Positions 26,738-34,372 of a stretch of 64,000 nucleotides of DNA are shown piece after piece. The position numbers and the translations under genes are program-made. This stretch comes from Pararhizobium sp. (GTDB lineage: Bacteria; Pseudomonadota; Alphaproteobacteria; Rhizobiales; Rhizobiaceae). The notes below the pieces were generated by a model, which saw only the letters and a program-made list of their open reading frames with translations, had not been told where the DNA came from and did no database searches. The stretch lies in NCBI GenBank assembly GCA_017794825.1, contig CP051237.1:4544501-4608500 (forward strand), read 5' to 3'. Position 1 is the first letter of the stretch. Each line of letters begins with the position of its first letter.

Positions 26738-27256
26738 TTACGTTTGGGGACCGGATGCCAGTCTTCTCTCATCCTCATAGATTTGCTGCATCGTATCGTC
26801 GAACATGCAGACGTGCATGCTCTTAGCTTTTTCCAAAGCAATGTTGGCTTTAATCAAACTGGCCTTTGATGATGCTGCTTGGGCTGGAAAAAGTACAAAA
26901 CCAGCACAGATTCTTGGAACAGCCATATGGGCCTGAAATTCGAAATGATCCTCGAGGCGGTTTAACATCATCTCTAGTTGGGTTCTCGCTTCTACGGCAG
27001 AACCTATCTTTTCAACGATTATAGCTAATGTGTTTGCTGTGATTTCGATCAGTTCAAAGTTTCGGAAACTTGTTGAAAGCCTGTCCGTTGCTTCCATGAG
27101 ATGTGACAGGCCAATATCGTATTGAAATCTCCAATCCACGTGGAAGATGACAAACATACCGCTCTGTTTTGATGAAACCGAAGCCGCAATCGCGGAGGCG
27201 AGTTTCTTCTGCAAAAACGGGTGTCTATCGAGTGTGCGATGGCCGTCAGACAACAT
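26738..27256 (-). CDS. degenerate GGDEF-like protein
   Basis: 172 residues with the outline of a diguanylate cyclase domain: FVIFHVDWRFQYDIGL in place of the usual LxLDxDxFKxxND, the strand before the active site as FELIEITANTLAIIVE, and a C-terminal RICAGFVLFP...LIKANIALEKAKSM resembling AS(x)GIAxxP...LLxxADxALYxAK. The GGDEF signature itself is gone, so it is not expected to make c-di-GMP and may be a binding or structural relic. There is no signal or sensor domain. Recognition is by pattern only. Confidence 0.55.
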   Translation of the reverse strand: MLSDGHRTLDRHPFLQKKLASAIAASVSSKQSGMFVIFHVDWRFQYDIGLSHLMEATDRLSTSFRNFELIEITANTLAIIVEKIGSAVEARTQLEMMLNRLEDHFEFQAHMAVPRICAGFVLFPAQAASSKASLIKANIALEKAKSMHVCMFDDTMQQIYEDERRLASGPQT

Positions 27257-27392
27257 TGTTCTCCCAGTAGCCTTTATACTGTTACGCGATAGTTCGAATG
27301 GGTCTCAATGCGGTAGACTACAGGTTATGTAACCGATTGATTACACACTATAGTTGATAAACTTACTGTCACTAAATTGCGATCTATTGCGC

Positions 27393-27611
27393 ATGGATAT
27401 GCGCAAATTGATTGGACGGAATTTTGCTCGCCTTCGTCGTGAAAAAGGCCTGACGCAGGAAGAGGTGGAAGTGCGATCCGGGTTTAGCCAGCAATATTTG
27501 AGCAGCCTCGAACGAGGGCGGCGTAACCCGACAATGATTACACTGTATGAGTTGGCGCAGGCTCTCGGCGTGAGCCATGGCGATCTTGTCGAGCCCGACG
27601 GCGAGGAGTGA
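27393..27611 (+). CDS. small XRE family HTH protein
   Basis: About 72 residues (MDMRKLIGRNFARLRREKG...), a single helix-turn-helix domain with LTQEEVEVRSGFSQQYLSSLERGRRNPTMITLYELAQALGV. The ATG at 27393 is preferred to the one at 27354. It binds DNA, probably as a dimer at short dyads. It is one of two adjacent single-domain XRE genes in this block and has no partner gene that identifies its target. Confidence 0.82.
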   Translation: MDMRKLIGRNFARLRREKGLTQEEVEVRSGFSQQYLSSLERGRRNPTMITLYELAQALGVSHGDLVEPDGEE

Positions 27612-27792
27612 GCGACCAACACAGGTCGGCGCACAAAGTGACGGTCTGCCAATTTCATCTCTTCAATATCCAGAGGATAGTCAGCTTTCGGTGATTTTCA
27701 GAGTTAAGCATCAGTGAGCGACTGCTGGCGTAATCGGTTTTGTAGAGTATACTCCGTTGTAGAATACTCATCAAGACGCAGAACTCTCGATC

Positions 27793-28014
27793 ATGGATAT
27801 TCGAGAGGTCTTTGCGAACAACCTTCGTGCAGCCCGGCAAGCAAAGGGCGTGTCACAGGAGGAACTTGCCCATCAAGCAGGCCTCGACAGGACATACATC
27901 AGTTCGCTTGAGCGAAGCGTCTACAATGCCAGCATCGATGTGGTCGATCGCCTGGCAAAAGCCCTGCAGATCGAAGCTTCAGATCTGCTGAAGCGGTCGA
28001 CGTCAAACAAATAG
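27793..28014 (+). CDS. small XRE family HTH protein
   Basis: 73 residues, nearly all helix-turn-helix: FANNLRAARQAKGVSQEELAHQAGLDRTYISSLERSVYNASIDVVDRLAKAL. It is paralogous in layout to the gene at 27393. The recognition helix differs (LDRTYISSLER versus FSQQYLSSLER), so the targets may differ too. Similar proteins occur widely in rhizobial chromosomes, in restriction-modification control and in phage-derived islands. No restriction gene is seen nearby. Confidence 0.82.
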   Translation: MDIREVFANNLRAARQAKGVSQEELAHQAGLDRTYISSLERSVYNASIDVVDRLAKALQIEASDLLKRSTSNK

Positions 28015-28152
28015 TCGCTCACGCTTTGTGTTTTGGAAGGTGTGTTCAGCGCTATTTTGTCGCATATCTTGCAAATCACAGAATATTACGTTTATTAATA
28101 GATACTATCGGGCGACGACACTGAATGTAACTCTTTCCAAGAGAATGAAATC

Positions 28153-28941
28153 GTGCGTCTTGCCGAAACTTCTGAATTTTCAGATGATTGCACCATACTG
28201 ATTACCGGCGCCACAGGTAATCTCGGGTCTAACCTTGCCCGTCATCTGTCAAAGAGCAATCACAGACTGATCCTTCTGGACCAGATTCCTCATCCAAATC
28301 TTCCCGTCCACACTGCAAATCTGTCGACACCCGGGCGCTGGATGGATTTGTTCAGGGACGTGGACGTGGTCGTCCACCTGGCGGGAACGGCCAAACTCAA
28401 TTCATCGCCGGAAGCCTACAAACGGGAGAACATCGACTGCACAGCCAACGTGCTTTCCGCCTGCCGGAAACATGATGTGCGCCGGATCGTGTTTGGAAGC
28501 AGCCTTCGTGTCATGGGAGGCTACCGGAAATCAGGCAAGCGGATCGTCGAAACGCTGAAGTCCTATCCAGAAGGCCTCTTCGGTCAGTCGAAGTCCACCT
28601 GCGAAACCATGCTTGCGGATTTTCCGGACGTCATCGCCCTTCGCCTCGGCTGGTGCCCACGCCAGAATGTCCGTGAAGCAGTGCTTGGCGCACCGGAACG
28701 ATTGCGTGAAATGTGGCTGAGCGACAATGACTTCCTGCAGGCGGTGGAACTGTCGATCGCCGCTGACAACCAGGGCTTTATGCCCCTCAACATCACCTCG
28801 AATGTAGCGAACAACCACTATCCTTTAAAGCAAGCGCGGAAAATCCTGGGCTATAAACCGCAGGATCGATTGAACAAGACGCAGATCCTCCTGTTCAAGG
28901 TGACGCATGCGTTTTCGGGGAGGGCGCGCGGCGCGCGATAA
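28153..28941 (+). CDS. NAD(P)-binding SDR, uronate-dehydrogenase-like, catalytic Tyr replaced
   Basis: 262 residues with an extended-SDR fold. The NAD motif is ITGATGNLGSNLARHL near residue 17, followed by VDVVVHLAGTAKL, RIVFGSSLRVMG (Ser present) and the C-terminal LKQARKILGYKPQD typical of uronate dehydrogenase-like proteins. At the active site the expected YxxxK reads FGQSK, so the proton-donating Tyr is Phe while the Lys is kept. The protein may therefore be a binding protein or have altered chemistry. The GTG start at 28153 is the only one giving a full Rossmann motif. No operon partner is seen. Confidence 0.75.
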   Translation: MRLAETSEFSDDCTILITGATGNLGSNLARHLSKSNHRLILLDQIPHPNLPVHTANLSTPGRWMDLFRDVDVVVHLAGTAKLNSSPEAYKRENIDCTANVLSACRKHDVRRIVFGSSLRVMGGYRKSGKRIVETLKSYPEGLFGQSKSTCETMLADFPDVIALRLGWCPRQNVREAVLGAPERLREMWLSDNDFLQAVELSIAADNQGFMPLNITSNVANNHYPLKQARKILGYKPQDRLNKTQILLFKVTHAFSGRARGAR

Positions 28942-29167
28942 GGCGCCGGAGCTGCGAATGCCGAAAGCAAATCGTTTTCGAAATTCGACTATCGCATTGT
29001 TGGATTGAGACTTTGAAAATGTGCGGAAGCTATTCACCTTCACAAGATAACAAGCGCTCGAACATTGAATTGCATAAACATTGAAACGCTACCTTTACGT
29101 GCTTTTCAGTCGCGGCCGGTAACATCGCGCCATATACGACACTCTATATATTCAAGGATGAACATTC

Positions 29168-29566
29168 ATGGTTTTCAGAAAGAGATTTCGACGCAAAAAC
29201 AAAAGCTTAAGGCTTGCGCACAGTTCCACTTCCGGAAACGCGGACAAAGGAAAGACAACCGACAATGAAAAATCGGTTTTTCCTGGCTTTTCTTTCGGAA
29301 CGGGGGCCATATGGATCGGCCTGTTGCTGATTGCAATCGCCGCATTCCAGTCGCCTTTTGACGGATCCGTTTCAGGCGTGCTCGTACAAGTCCTGAGCGG
29401 CGACAGCGACTGGACAGATGCGACACGCCGGCGTCACCGTTTTGCAGCACGCGATTGCGACGCCGCCCGCTCGGTCGGTCTGGCGCCGGCCAGCCGCGGA
29501 CAGCCGGGCTATTTTGCCAGCCACGACGCCGACAATGACGGCGTTTCGTGTGAGCCCCGGCCGTGA
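29168..29566 (+). CDS. membrane-anchored excalibur calcium-binding domain protein
   Basis: 132 residues. A basic N-terminus (MVFRKRFRRKNKSLR) is followed by one membrane helix (GTGAIWIGLLLIAIAAF) and an extracytoplasmic C-terminal excalibur domain: RDCDAARSVGLAPASRGQPGYF, then HDADNDGVSCEP with the DxDxDGxxCE calcium loop. The domain is common in surface and nuclease-associated proteins. The role is unknown. The 226-bp stretch before it is otherwise empty. Confidence 0.75.
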   Translation: MVFRKRFRRKNKSLRLAHSSTSGNADKGKTTDNEKSVFPGFSFGTGAIWIGLLLIAIAAFQSPFDGSVSGVLVQVLSGDSDWTDATRRRHRFAARDCDAARSVGLAPASRGQPGYFASHDADNDGVSCEPRP

Positions 29567-29638
29567 TCGGGACATGAGGGCAAATTGATTTGTGAATTGC
29601 GAAAGGGTTGACCCTGTTTCTGCTTGACTGGCGTTTCG

Positions 29639-30496
29639 ATGGAAGCCAGTTTTACAGTCACTGCTAAAGGAATGCGCGTACCGGACAAAAGGAAGCACAG
29701 ATCCATGGATGCAGTCGACGATACTCCCGAACACGAAGATCACAGTGCGAATTCCGAGCTCCAAACTAGCGAAGAGGGGTGGGTCACGAGTCCGGAAGAC
29801 GCATCCAGATTAAACGAGGCCGGTTGCTCGCCTGCGGGGGAAACGGATAGTCCCGCAAATCCGGCCAATAGCACGGACACTTCAGACCAGTTAAACGTTT
29901 CTTCCACAACGATGTCGTTCAAGGACAAGTTTCTCACCAGGTTCGGGGAGAATGCTGAATCGCTCATTGCCCGGATACGGGAGGACAGACCTAAGGAATA
30001 CATCAAACTGGTCTACAAGGCATGGAAGCGGACGCCTCCTCCGCAGGACCGTGATGCAACCGGAAGAAGAAGGTACATCATCTGTCGTCCACCAATTGGT
30101 TATGATGGAGAGGTCCCGCAAACCCGAGAAGAGCTGGACGATCTCATACGTTCCAATCAGGAAACGCCGAGTTCCGGTCAACGCTGGTTCGACAGCCTTT
30201 TGGTGGCAGATTTTGATCGCGAAGGCGATCAGGTGATGGAGTGGCTGAAGGACAACGAACCAGTCTTCTATCTGAATACGGGCATGAAGCTGATGATCGA
30301 CGAGCCGGCGCCGGAGAAAAACACGAAAAAGAACGGTTCGCAGGATTCCCGCTCTTACCTTGATAAGCGCAGAGTGATTTACTTCGGACCCAAGACCGAA
30401 ACAGAGGAACAGTGGGAAAAGGAGACCGTGGAGCAACAGCGTCGCCTTGTCGAAGCTGCGCGAAATGATCCTCTTCCTGAAACCACCGGAATGTGA
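29639..30496 (+). CDS. hypothetical protein, acidic N-terminus
   Basis: About 285 residues from the ATG at 29639. Alternative starts are TTG 29624 and ATG 29705; the latter follows an AAGGAAG ribosome site and may be correct. The first 90 residues are a low-complexity, acidic, Ser/Asn-rich region. The rest is a charged globular part with KFLTRFGENAESLIARIREDRPKEYIKLVYK and RYIICRPPIGYDGEVPQTREELD, ending in a helical EEQWEKETVEQQRRLVEAA. The domain FGENAE..IARIREDRPxEYIKLV recalls phage packaging or DNA-binding accessory proteins, but no family was recognised. It converges with the HGG-motif gene. Confidence 0.6.
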   Translation: MEASFTVTAKGMRVPDKRKHRSMDAVDDTPEHEDHSANSELQTSEEGWVTSPEDASRLNEAGCSPAGETDSPANPANSTDTSDQLNVSSTTMSFKDKFLTRFGENAESLIARIREDRPKEYIKLVYKAWKRTPPPQDRDATGRRRYIICRPPIGYDGEVPQTREELDDLIRSNQETPSSGQRWFDSLLVADFDREGDQVMEWLKDNEPVFYLNTGMKLMIDEPAPEKNTKKNGSQDSRSYLDKRRVIYFGPKTETEEQWEKETVEQQRRLVEAARNDPLPETTGM

Positions 30497-30509
30497 CGAC
30501 GGCCAGAAG

Positions 30510-30776
30510 TCAGAGATAGTCGTTCAAATTGTTCCTGAGCGCTTTCAGGAGCGCATTCATCCTCTTTCTTTCCTCGATCGCTTCCCTGGTAAACCTGCCA
30601 TGTTTGAGAGCGTTTCGGTTGCCGGCAGGCGCGCCGCTCCCGGCTGCTCCTCCATGCATCCGGCAGCGTGACTTGCCGTTGACCGCCGGCGCCTGACACT
30701 CGGTTCCCCGGCGTGTCTTTGCCCGGCACCGCGGACTTGAAAGCATCGGCCCGGTATTGCGTTCATGATCTGACAC
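30510..30776 (-). CDS. HGG-motif small protein
   Basis: 88 residues with a Cys/His knuckle and the family signature: RCRAKTRRGTECQAPAVNGKSRCRMHGG, then GSGAPAGNRNALKHGRFT. The C-x-A-x-T-R-x-G...C...C-x-x-H spacing suggests zinc binding. The family is widespread in alphaproteobacteria and phages and is sometimes mislabelled as a glucan biosynthesis protein; the real function is not established. It starts 8 bp after the stop of the 174-residue gene and is likely co-transcribed with it. Confidence 0.8.
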   Translation of the reverse strand: MSDHERNTGPMLSSPRCRAKTRRGTECQAPAVNGKSRCRMHGGAAGSGAPAGNRNALKHGRFTREAIEERKRMNALLKALRNNLNDYL

Positions 30777-30784
30777 GGCGCCGA

Positions 30785-31309
30785 CTATCCGATCGACTTT
30801 TTGCTGTTGACTGCGCCGACGATCGCCTGATCGCCGTCATTGTCGTTGACATATTTGACGATCACCTGTTGCTTTCCACTGTTGCGCAACTTGGCCCACG
30901 CTTGAAACTGCTGCAAGTGCAGTTTCTTCCATTTGAACGCTTGCGCCGTCAGCTCATCTCGATCTTCCTGCGAAATATTGACGTTGCGGGCCCGTTCAAG
31001 CAGGTGATCCCCCATCTTCATGTTGACCACAATATCCTTGGCAAGCATTCCCTGGGCCATATCTTCCGGCGCGAATTGCAGAAACATCTCAATAGCCTGA
31101 TTGACCATCTCGTCGCGCGCCTCGCCCTTGTAGACGCAAAAATCGACCAGCGTATTGATCAGACCGCTTATCAGCCCCTGCCATGCAGGCATGCTTTCAA
31201 TGGCTCGTAGTTTTTCCTGAGCCTTTTCGGTCAATTGCTTGACATCGTAACCTGGTCCCCAGACGCGAATGCTGGGCTCCAGAACGACTGCAGGGGGCGT
31301 ATAGGTCAT
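30785..31309 (-). CDS. conserved hypothetical partner of the HGG-motif protein
   Basis: 174 residues, mostly alpha-helical, with APEDMAQGMLAKDIVVNMKMGDHLLERARNVN. Its C-terminal strand KQQVIVKYVNDNDGDQAIVGAV corresponds to the HVHVxxGGQAIVG end of a family I recall as neighbouring HGG-motif genes in alphaproteobacteria. Here the histidines are replaced by Asn/Asp. There is no signal or membrane segment. It appears to form a two-gene unit with the following gene; the function is unknown. Confidence 0.65.
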   Translation of the reverse strand: MTYTPPAVVLEPSIRVWGPGYDVKQLTEKAQEKLRAIESMPAWQGLISGLINTLVDFCVYKGEARDEMVNQAIEMFLQFAPEDMAQGMLAKDIVVNMKMGDHLLERARNVNISQEDRDELTAQAFKWKKLHLQQFQAWAKLRNSGKQQVIVKYVNDNDGDQAIVGAVNSKKSIG

Positions 31310-31777
31310 GTCTCAATCTCCTCGTTGAAAATCAGTAAGAAATGCAATGCCGCAGCCATGATCATAGGAATCGCCCAGAACGAAACACAAGCCCGTGTCC
31401 ACCTGGTATTTTCAGGTTATCCAAGACAAAATGACCTGATGATCCTGCGATCGGCGGGAAAGCGCACCGCCTGCGATAAGGCATCATCATTATTCAATTA
31501 TAAGTAGTGTTTATTGTCGATCGTGAAGGCCTGTTGAAGATGTCCGAAAGGATGCCTCGTGGTTTTGATTCTCCGCCGATTCCCTCAAAGACGAAGCTCA
31601 CTCCAGACCCGTTTCTACTTTGTATGGGGTTGTTTTACAAAATTTAGCCATACCCCCACCAGGCAGTTCGAAGCCCCCGGGGTATGAAGAGCCCGAAGAC
31701 ATGGCGCAAACCGCCCGTTGCGGTCACGAATGACCGCTACGGGACGCCGTTGATTTCAACGATTGGATGTGGTGTTG
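31310..31777. other. 468-bp intergenic stretch
   Basis: No convincing gene. Its right third is the right copy of the dispersed repeat (from 31674), which includes a strong hairpin at 31714-31743. The left part shows nothing recognisable. Confidence 0.45.
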
Positions 31778-31827
31778 TCAGTCGTTATCCGACTTCGGCG
31801 CTTCGGAAGACAGTTGAGCGGACGCCT
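31674..31827 (+). repeat. right copy of a ~154-bp degenerate direct repeat, overlapping the MscS gene end
   Basis: The counterpart of 23637-23790 in the same orientation. It covers the last ~16 codons of the minus-strand channel gene plus about 100 bp of 3' flank. Confidence 0.7.
31714..31743 (+). other. strong hairpin in the repeat (possible RNA structure or terminator)
   Basis: CCCGT (31714-31718) pairs with ACGGG (31739-31743), and GCGGTCA (31720-31726) with TGACCGC (31731-31737), around a CGAA loop with one T/T mismatch. It lies 35-64 bp past the MscS gene stop. In the degenerate left copy (23693-23710) the seven-pair upper stem is retained through G-U pairs. Confidence 0.6.
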
Positions 31828-34264
31828 TCTCAGGCCGTTGCCCCATCGCTTCCACAAGACGATCGATATCGCGCAGATGGATATCGCGTTGCGGGAAGGG
31901 GATCTCTATACCGGCTTCGCCGAGCGCCTTGTAGATATCGATCAGAAGCTGGGACTGGGCGTGGGGGATGGTGAAGATCTCGCGCAGGAAGCAGCGCACT
32001 TCGAAGTTGAGCGAACTGTCGCCAAGCCCCATGAAGAGTACCTGCGGTTCGGGAACGCTCAGCGCATATTCGTTGGCTTTGACCTGTTCCATCAAGACGT
32101 CGCGAACCTTCTCCACATCGCTGCCATAAGCGACGCCGACAGGGACCACCAGACGGCCGATGCGACTTGAGTGCGTCATGTTCTTGACCGTGCCGGCGAT
32201 CAGGTCCTGGTTCGGAACGATGACGTCATGCCGGTCGAAGGTCTCGATGCGGGTGGAGCGGACGGAGATCTTCTTCACAAGCCCCATATTGCCGCCGACC
32301 TCGATCCAGTCGCCCTCCTTGATCGGCCTTTCGGCCAGCAGGATGATGCCGGAGACGAAGTTGCCGACGATGGTCTGCAGACCGAAGCCGATTCCGAGCG
32401 AAAGCGCGCCGGCGATGAAGGCGAGGCTCGTCAGATTGATGCCGGCCATCGAGACCGCGATCAGCGCCGCGACCGTCAGGCCGGCATAGCCGACGACGGT
32501 GACGAGCGCCGTGCGCGCGCCCTGGTCCATGTTGGCGCGCGGCAGCACCGAGACGCGAAGCACCCGCTGGAGCCAGCGCGTGACGAGCACCCCGATGCTG
32601 AAGACGACGAGCAGCGTCAGGATCACGTTGATCGAGATGCGCGTGTCGCCGATCTGGGCGCCGACGGTCAGATAGCGCCAGGCCTCGGCGATGTCGGTCG
32701 GCCGCGCGCCCCAGACGAGCGCGAGCAACGGCAGCAGGCCCACGGAAATCAGGATGATGAGGCCGATCGGGATGAGCGAAAGCCGGTCTTCGCCTTCATC
32801 CTCCCGGCCAATCAGATCCTCGATCAGGTTGATCAGGAGCGTGTAGACGATCAGGCCGAAGCCCAGCAGAGCGAGCGTCTGGATCACCGGCTCCATGGCG
32901 TAGCGGGCAAGGTCGACATAGCCGATCAGCACGCAGATGACCGAAAGCACTGCAGACACCTGCACCACGCGCGCAACGAAGCCCAGGAAGCCGGAACTCA
33001 GTCGCGTTTCGGATTCCTCATCGGTCGAGACCTGCGCCTTGTCCTCGCCGCCAAGACGCAGCAGGCTCGCAAACCGCCACAGAAGCAGGCTTCCGACGAT
33101 CACGATCGGCGCCGACAGGACGGACTTTGCGGGCGGCGTGAAGCCGAACTCGTTTTCCAGATGCTTGAGAATGAAATCGATGCACAGGACAACGCCGAGC
33201 CCCTGGGCCATGCGCAGTCCCTGCCATGCCTGGCTGTCGTCGAGGCTGAGGATGCGAAGGTCCGGGCTGATGGGCGCAAACAGCGTGTGGCCGATCCAGT
33301 GCGCGATAATGAGGAAGACGCCGATGATGAAGACAAGCGCCGGAAGGTTGCTCGCCGAATCCAGTTCGATCCCGAGAACGCCCAGAACCGCCACGAACAG
33401 GAGCGTTGCGCCGAGCGGCAAAACAAGCCGGGAGAGATTGGCGACGACGATGAGAGCCCTGCGCCGCCGGCCGCTGACCCTGCCGGCGATCCGTTCCAGA
33501 CGTCGCGCGACAAGTCGTTCGGACAAGGTCAGGAGCAACAGCGCCAGAAGCCCGAGAAACAGGATGAGCGGCAGGCTGTCCTGCATGCCTCGCGCATAGT
33601 CCGGATCGTCCATGACGTCCCTGAACTGCTCGCCAATTCGGGAGAAATGGCCGCCAAGCTCATCAAAAGCGGGCGCCCAGTTCTGAACGAGAAGCGGGGA
33701 GGGGTAGAGCGTCAGAAGCTGCCGGGTCTGCTGTGCGCGGATCTGGGAATCGATTTCGCGAATGAGCAGTTCCGCCCGGGTAAAGGACTGCTGGGCGGCA
33801 AGGATCGGCCGGTTCGCCGCGGCGATGGCCTCACGCAGTCTCGAACGTTCCGCGGCGACCTCGGCAGGCTCTTCTCCGCCTTCAGCCGGCGCGGGTCCCA
33901 GCGCGTCCAGCTGCGCCTGGAGGGCGCGGACATTGACGCTGCCCGCCTGTGTTCTCTCAAAAGCGGCGTCGCGCTGTTTGGCGAGCGTTTGACGCAACTG
34001 TTCCAGCGTCTGGATGTCCGCGTCGCCATCCTGCAGAACCTCCTCCGCCCTTTGGGCCGTGTCGTCCCACGTCGCATAGACAGGATCGAGATTTACCGGC
34101 TGCTCAGTGGCCGGAGTGGTGTCTTCCGAACCCGGATCGGACGTCGCCGCCTGCGCAAGGACATGCGATGGCGCAAGGCTGACAGCCAGGACGAGGAGGG
34201 CGGCGCGCAGCCAGTGCGCGTTCATCCCACAAAATCGGTTGCCGACAGAACAGCGCTGAAACAT
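31778..34264 (-). CDS. DUF3772-containing MscS-type mechanosensitive channel
   Basis: 828 residues. A signal peptide (ALLVLAVSLAPSHVLAQ) is followed by a periplasmic helical DUF3772 domain (about 60-190) and roughly eleven membrane helices. The MscS core begins near residue 615 with the pore helix GALSLGIGFGLQTIVGNFVSG, followed by the beta domain with EGDWIEVGGNMG and a cytoplasmic tail. It would open under membrane tension to release osmolytes. The ATG at 34264 has GGGAG six bases upstream; a second Met at 34225 gives a tidier signal peptide. The last codons lie in the direct repeat shared with 23.7 kb. Confidence 0.88.
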   Translation of the reverse strand: MFQRCSVGNRFCGMNAHWLRAALLVLAVSLAPSHVLAQAATSDPGSEDTTPATEQPVNLDPVYATWDDTAQRAEEVLQDGDADIQTLEQLRQTLAKQRDAAFERTQAGSVNVRALQAQLDALGPAPAEGGEEPAEVAAERSRLREAIAAANRPILAAQQSFTRAELLIREIDSQIRAQQTRQLLTLYPSPLLVQNWAPAFDELGGHFSRIGEQFRDVMDDPDYARGMQDSLPLILFLGLLALLLLTLSERLVARRLERIAGRVSGRRRRALIVVANLSRLVLPLGATLLFVAVLGVLGIELDSASNLPALVFIIGVFLIIAHWIGHTLFAPISPDLRILSLDDSQAWQGLRMAQGLGVVLCIDFILKHLENEFGFTPPAKSVLSAPIVIVGSLLLWRFASLLRLGGEDKAQVSTDEESETRLSSGFLGFVARVVQVSAVLSVICVLIGYVDLARYAMEPVIQTLALLGFGLIVYTLLINLIEDLIGREDEGEDRLSLIPIGLIILISVGLLPLLALVWGARPTDIAEAWRYLTVGAQIGDTRISINVILTLLVVFSIGVLVTRWLQRVLRVSVLPRANMDQGARTALVTVVGYAGLTVAALIAVSMAGINLTSLAFIAGALSLGIGFGLQTIVGNFVSGIILLAERPIKEGDWIEVGGNMGLVKKISVRSTRIETFDRHDVIVPNQDLIAGTVKNMTHSSRIGRLVVPVGVAYGSDVEKVRDVLMEQVKANEYALSVPEPQVLFMGLGDSSLNFEVRCFLREIFTIPHAQSQLLIDIYKALGEAGIEIPFPQRDIHLRDIDRLVEAMGQRPEKASAQLSSEAPKSDND

Positions 34265-34372
34265 GAAAAACTCCCGGATCCGGACACACCAAAACCTAAC
34301 GCGCGCGAAACCGCAAGCAAGGGCAACGATGTGACCGAATTACGCCGGGAGCCTGAACGTGTGGAAATCCGG

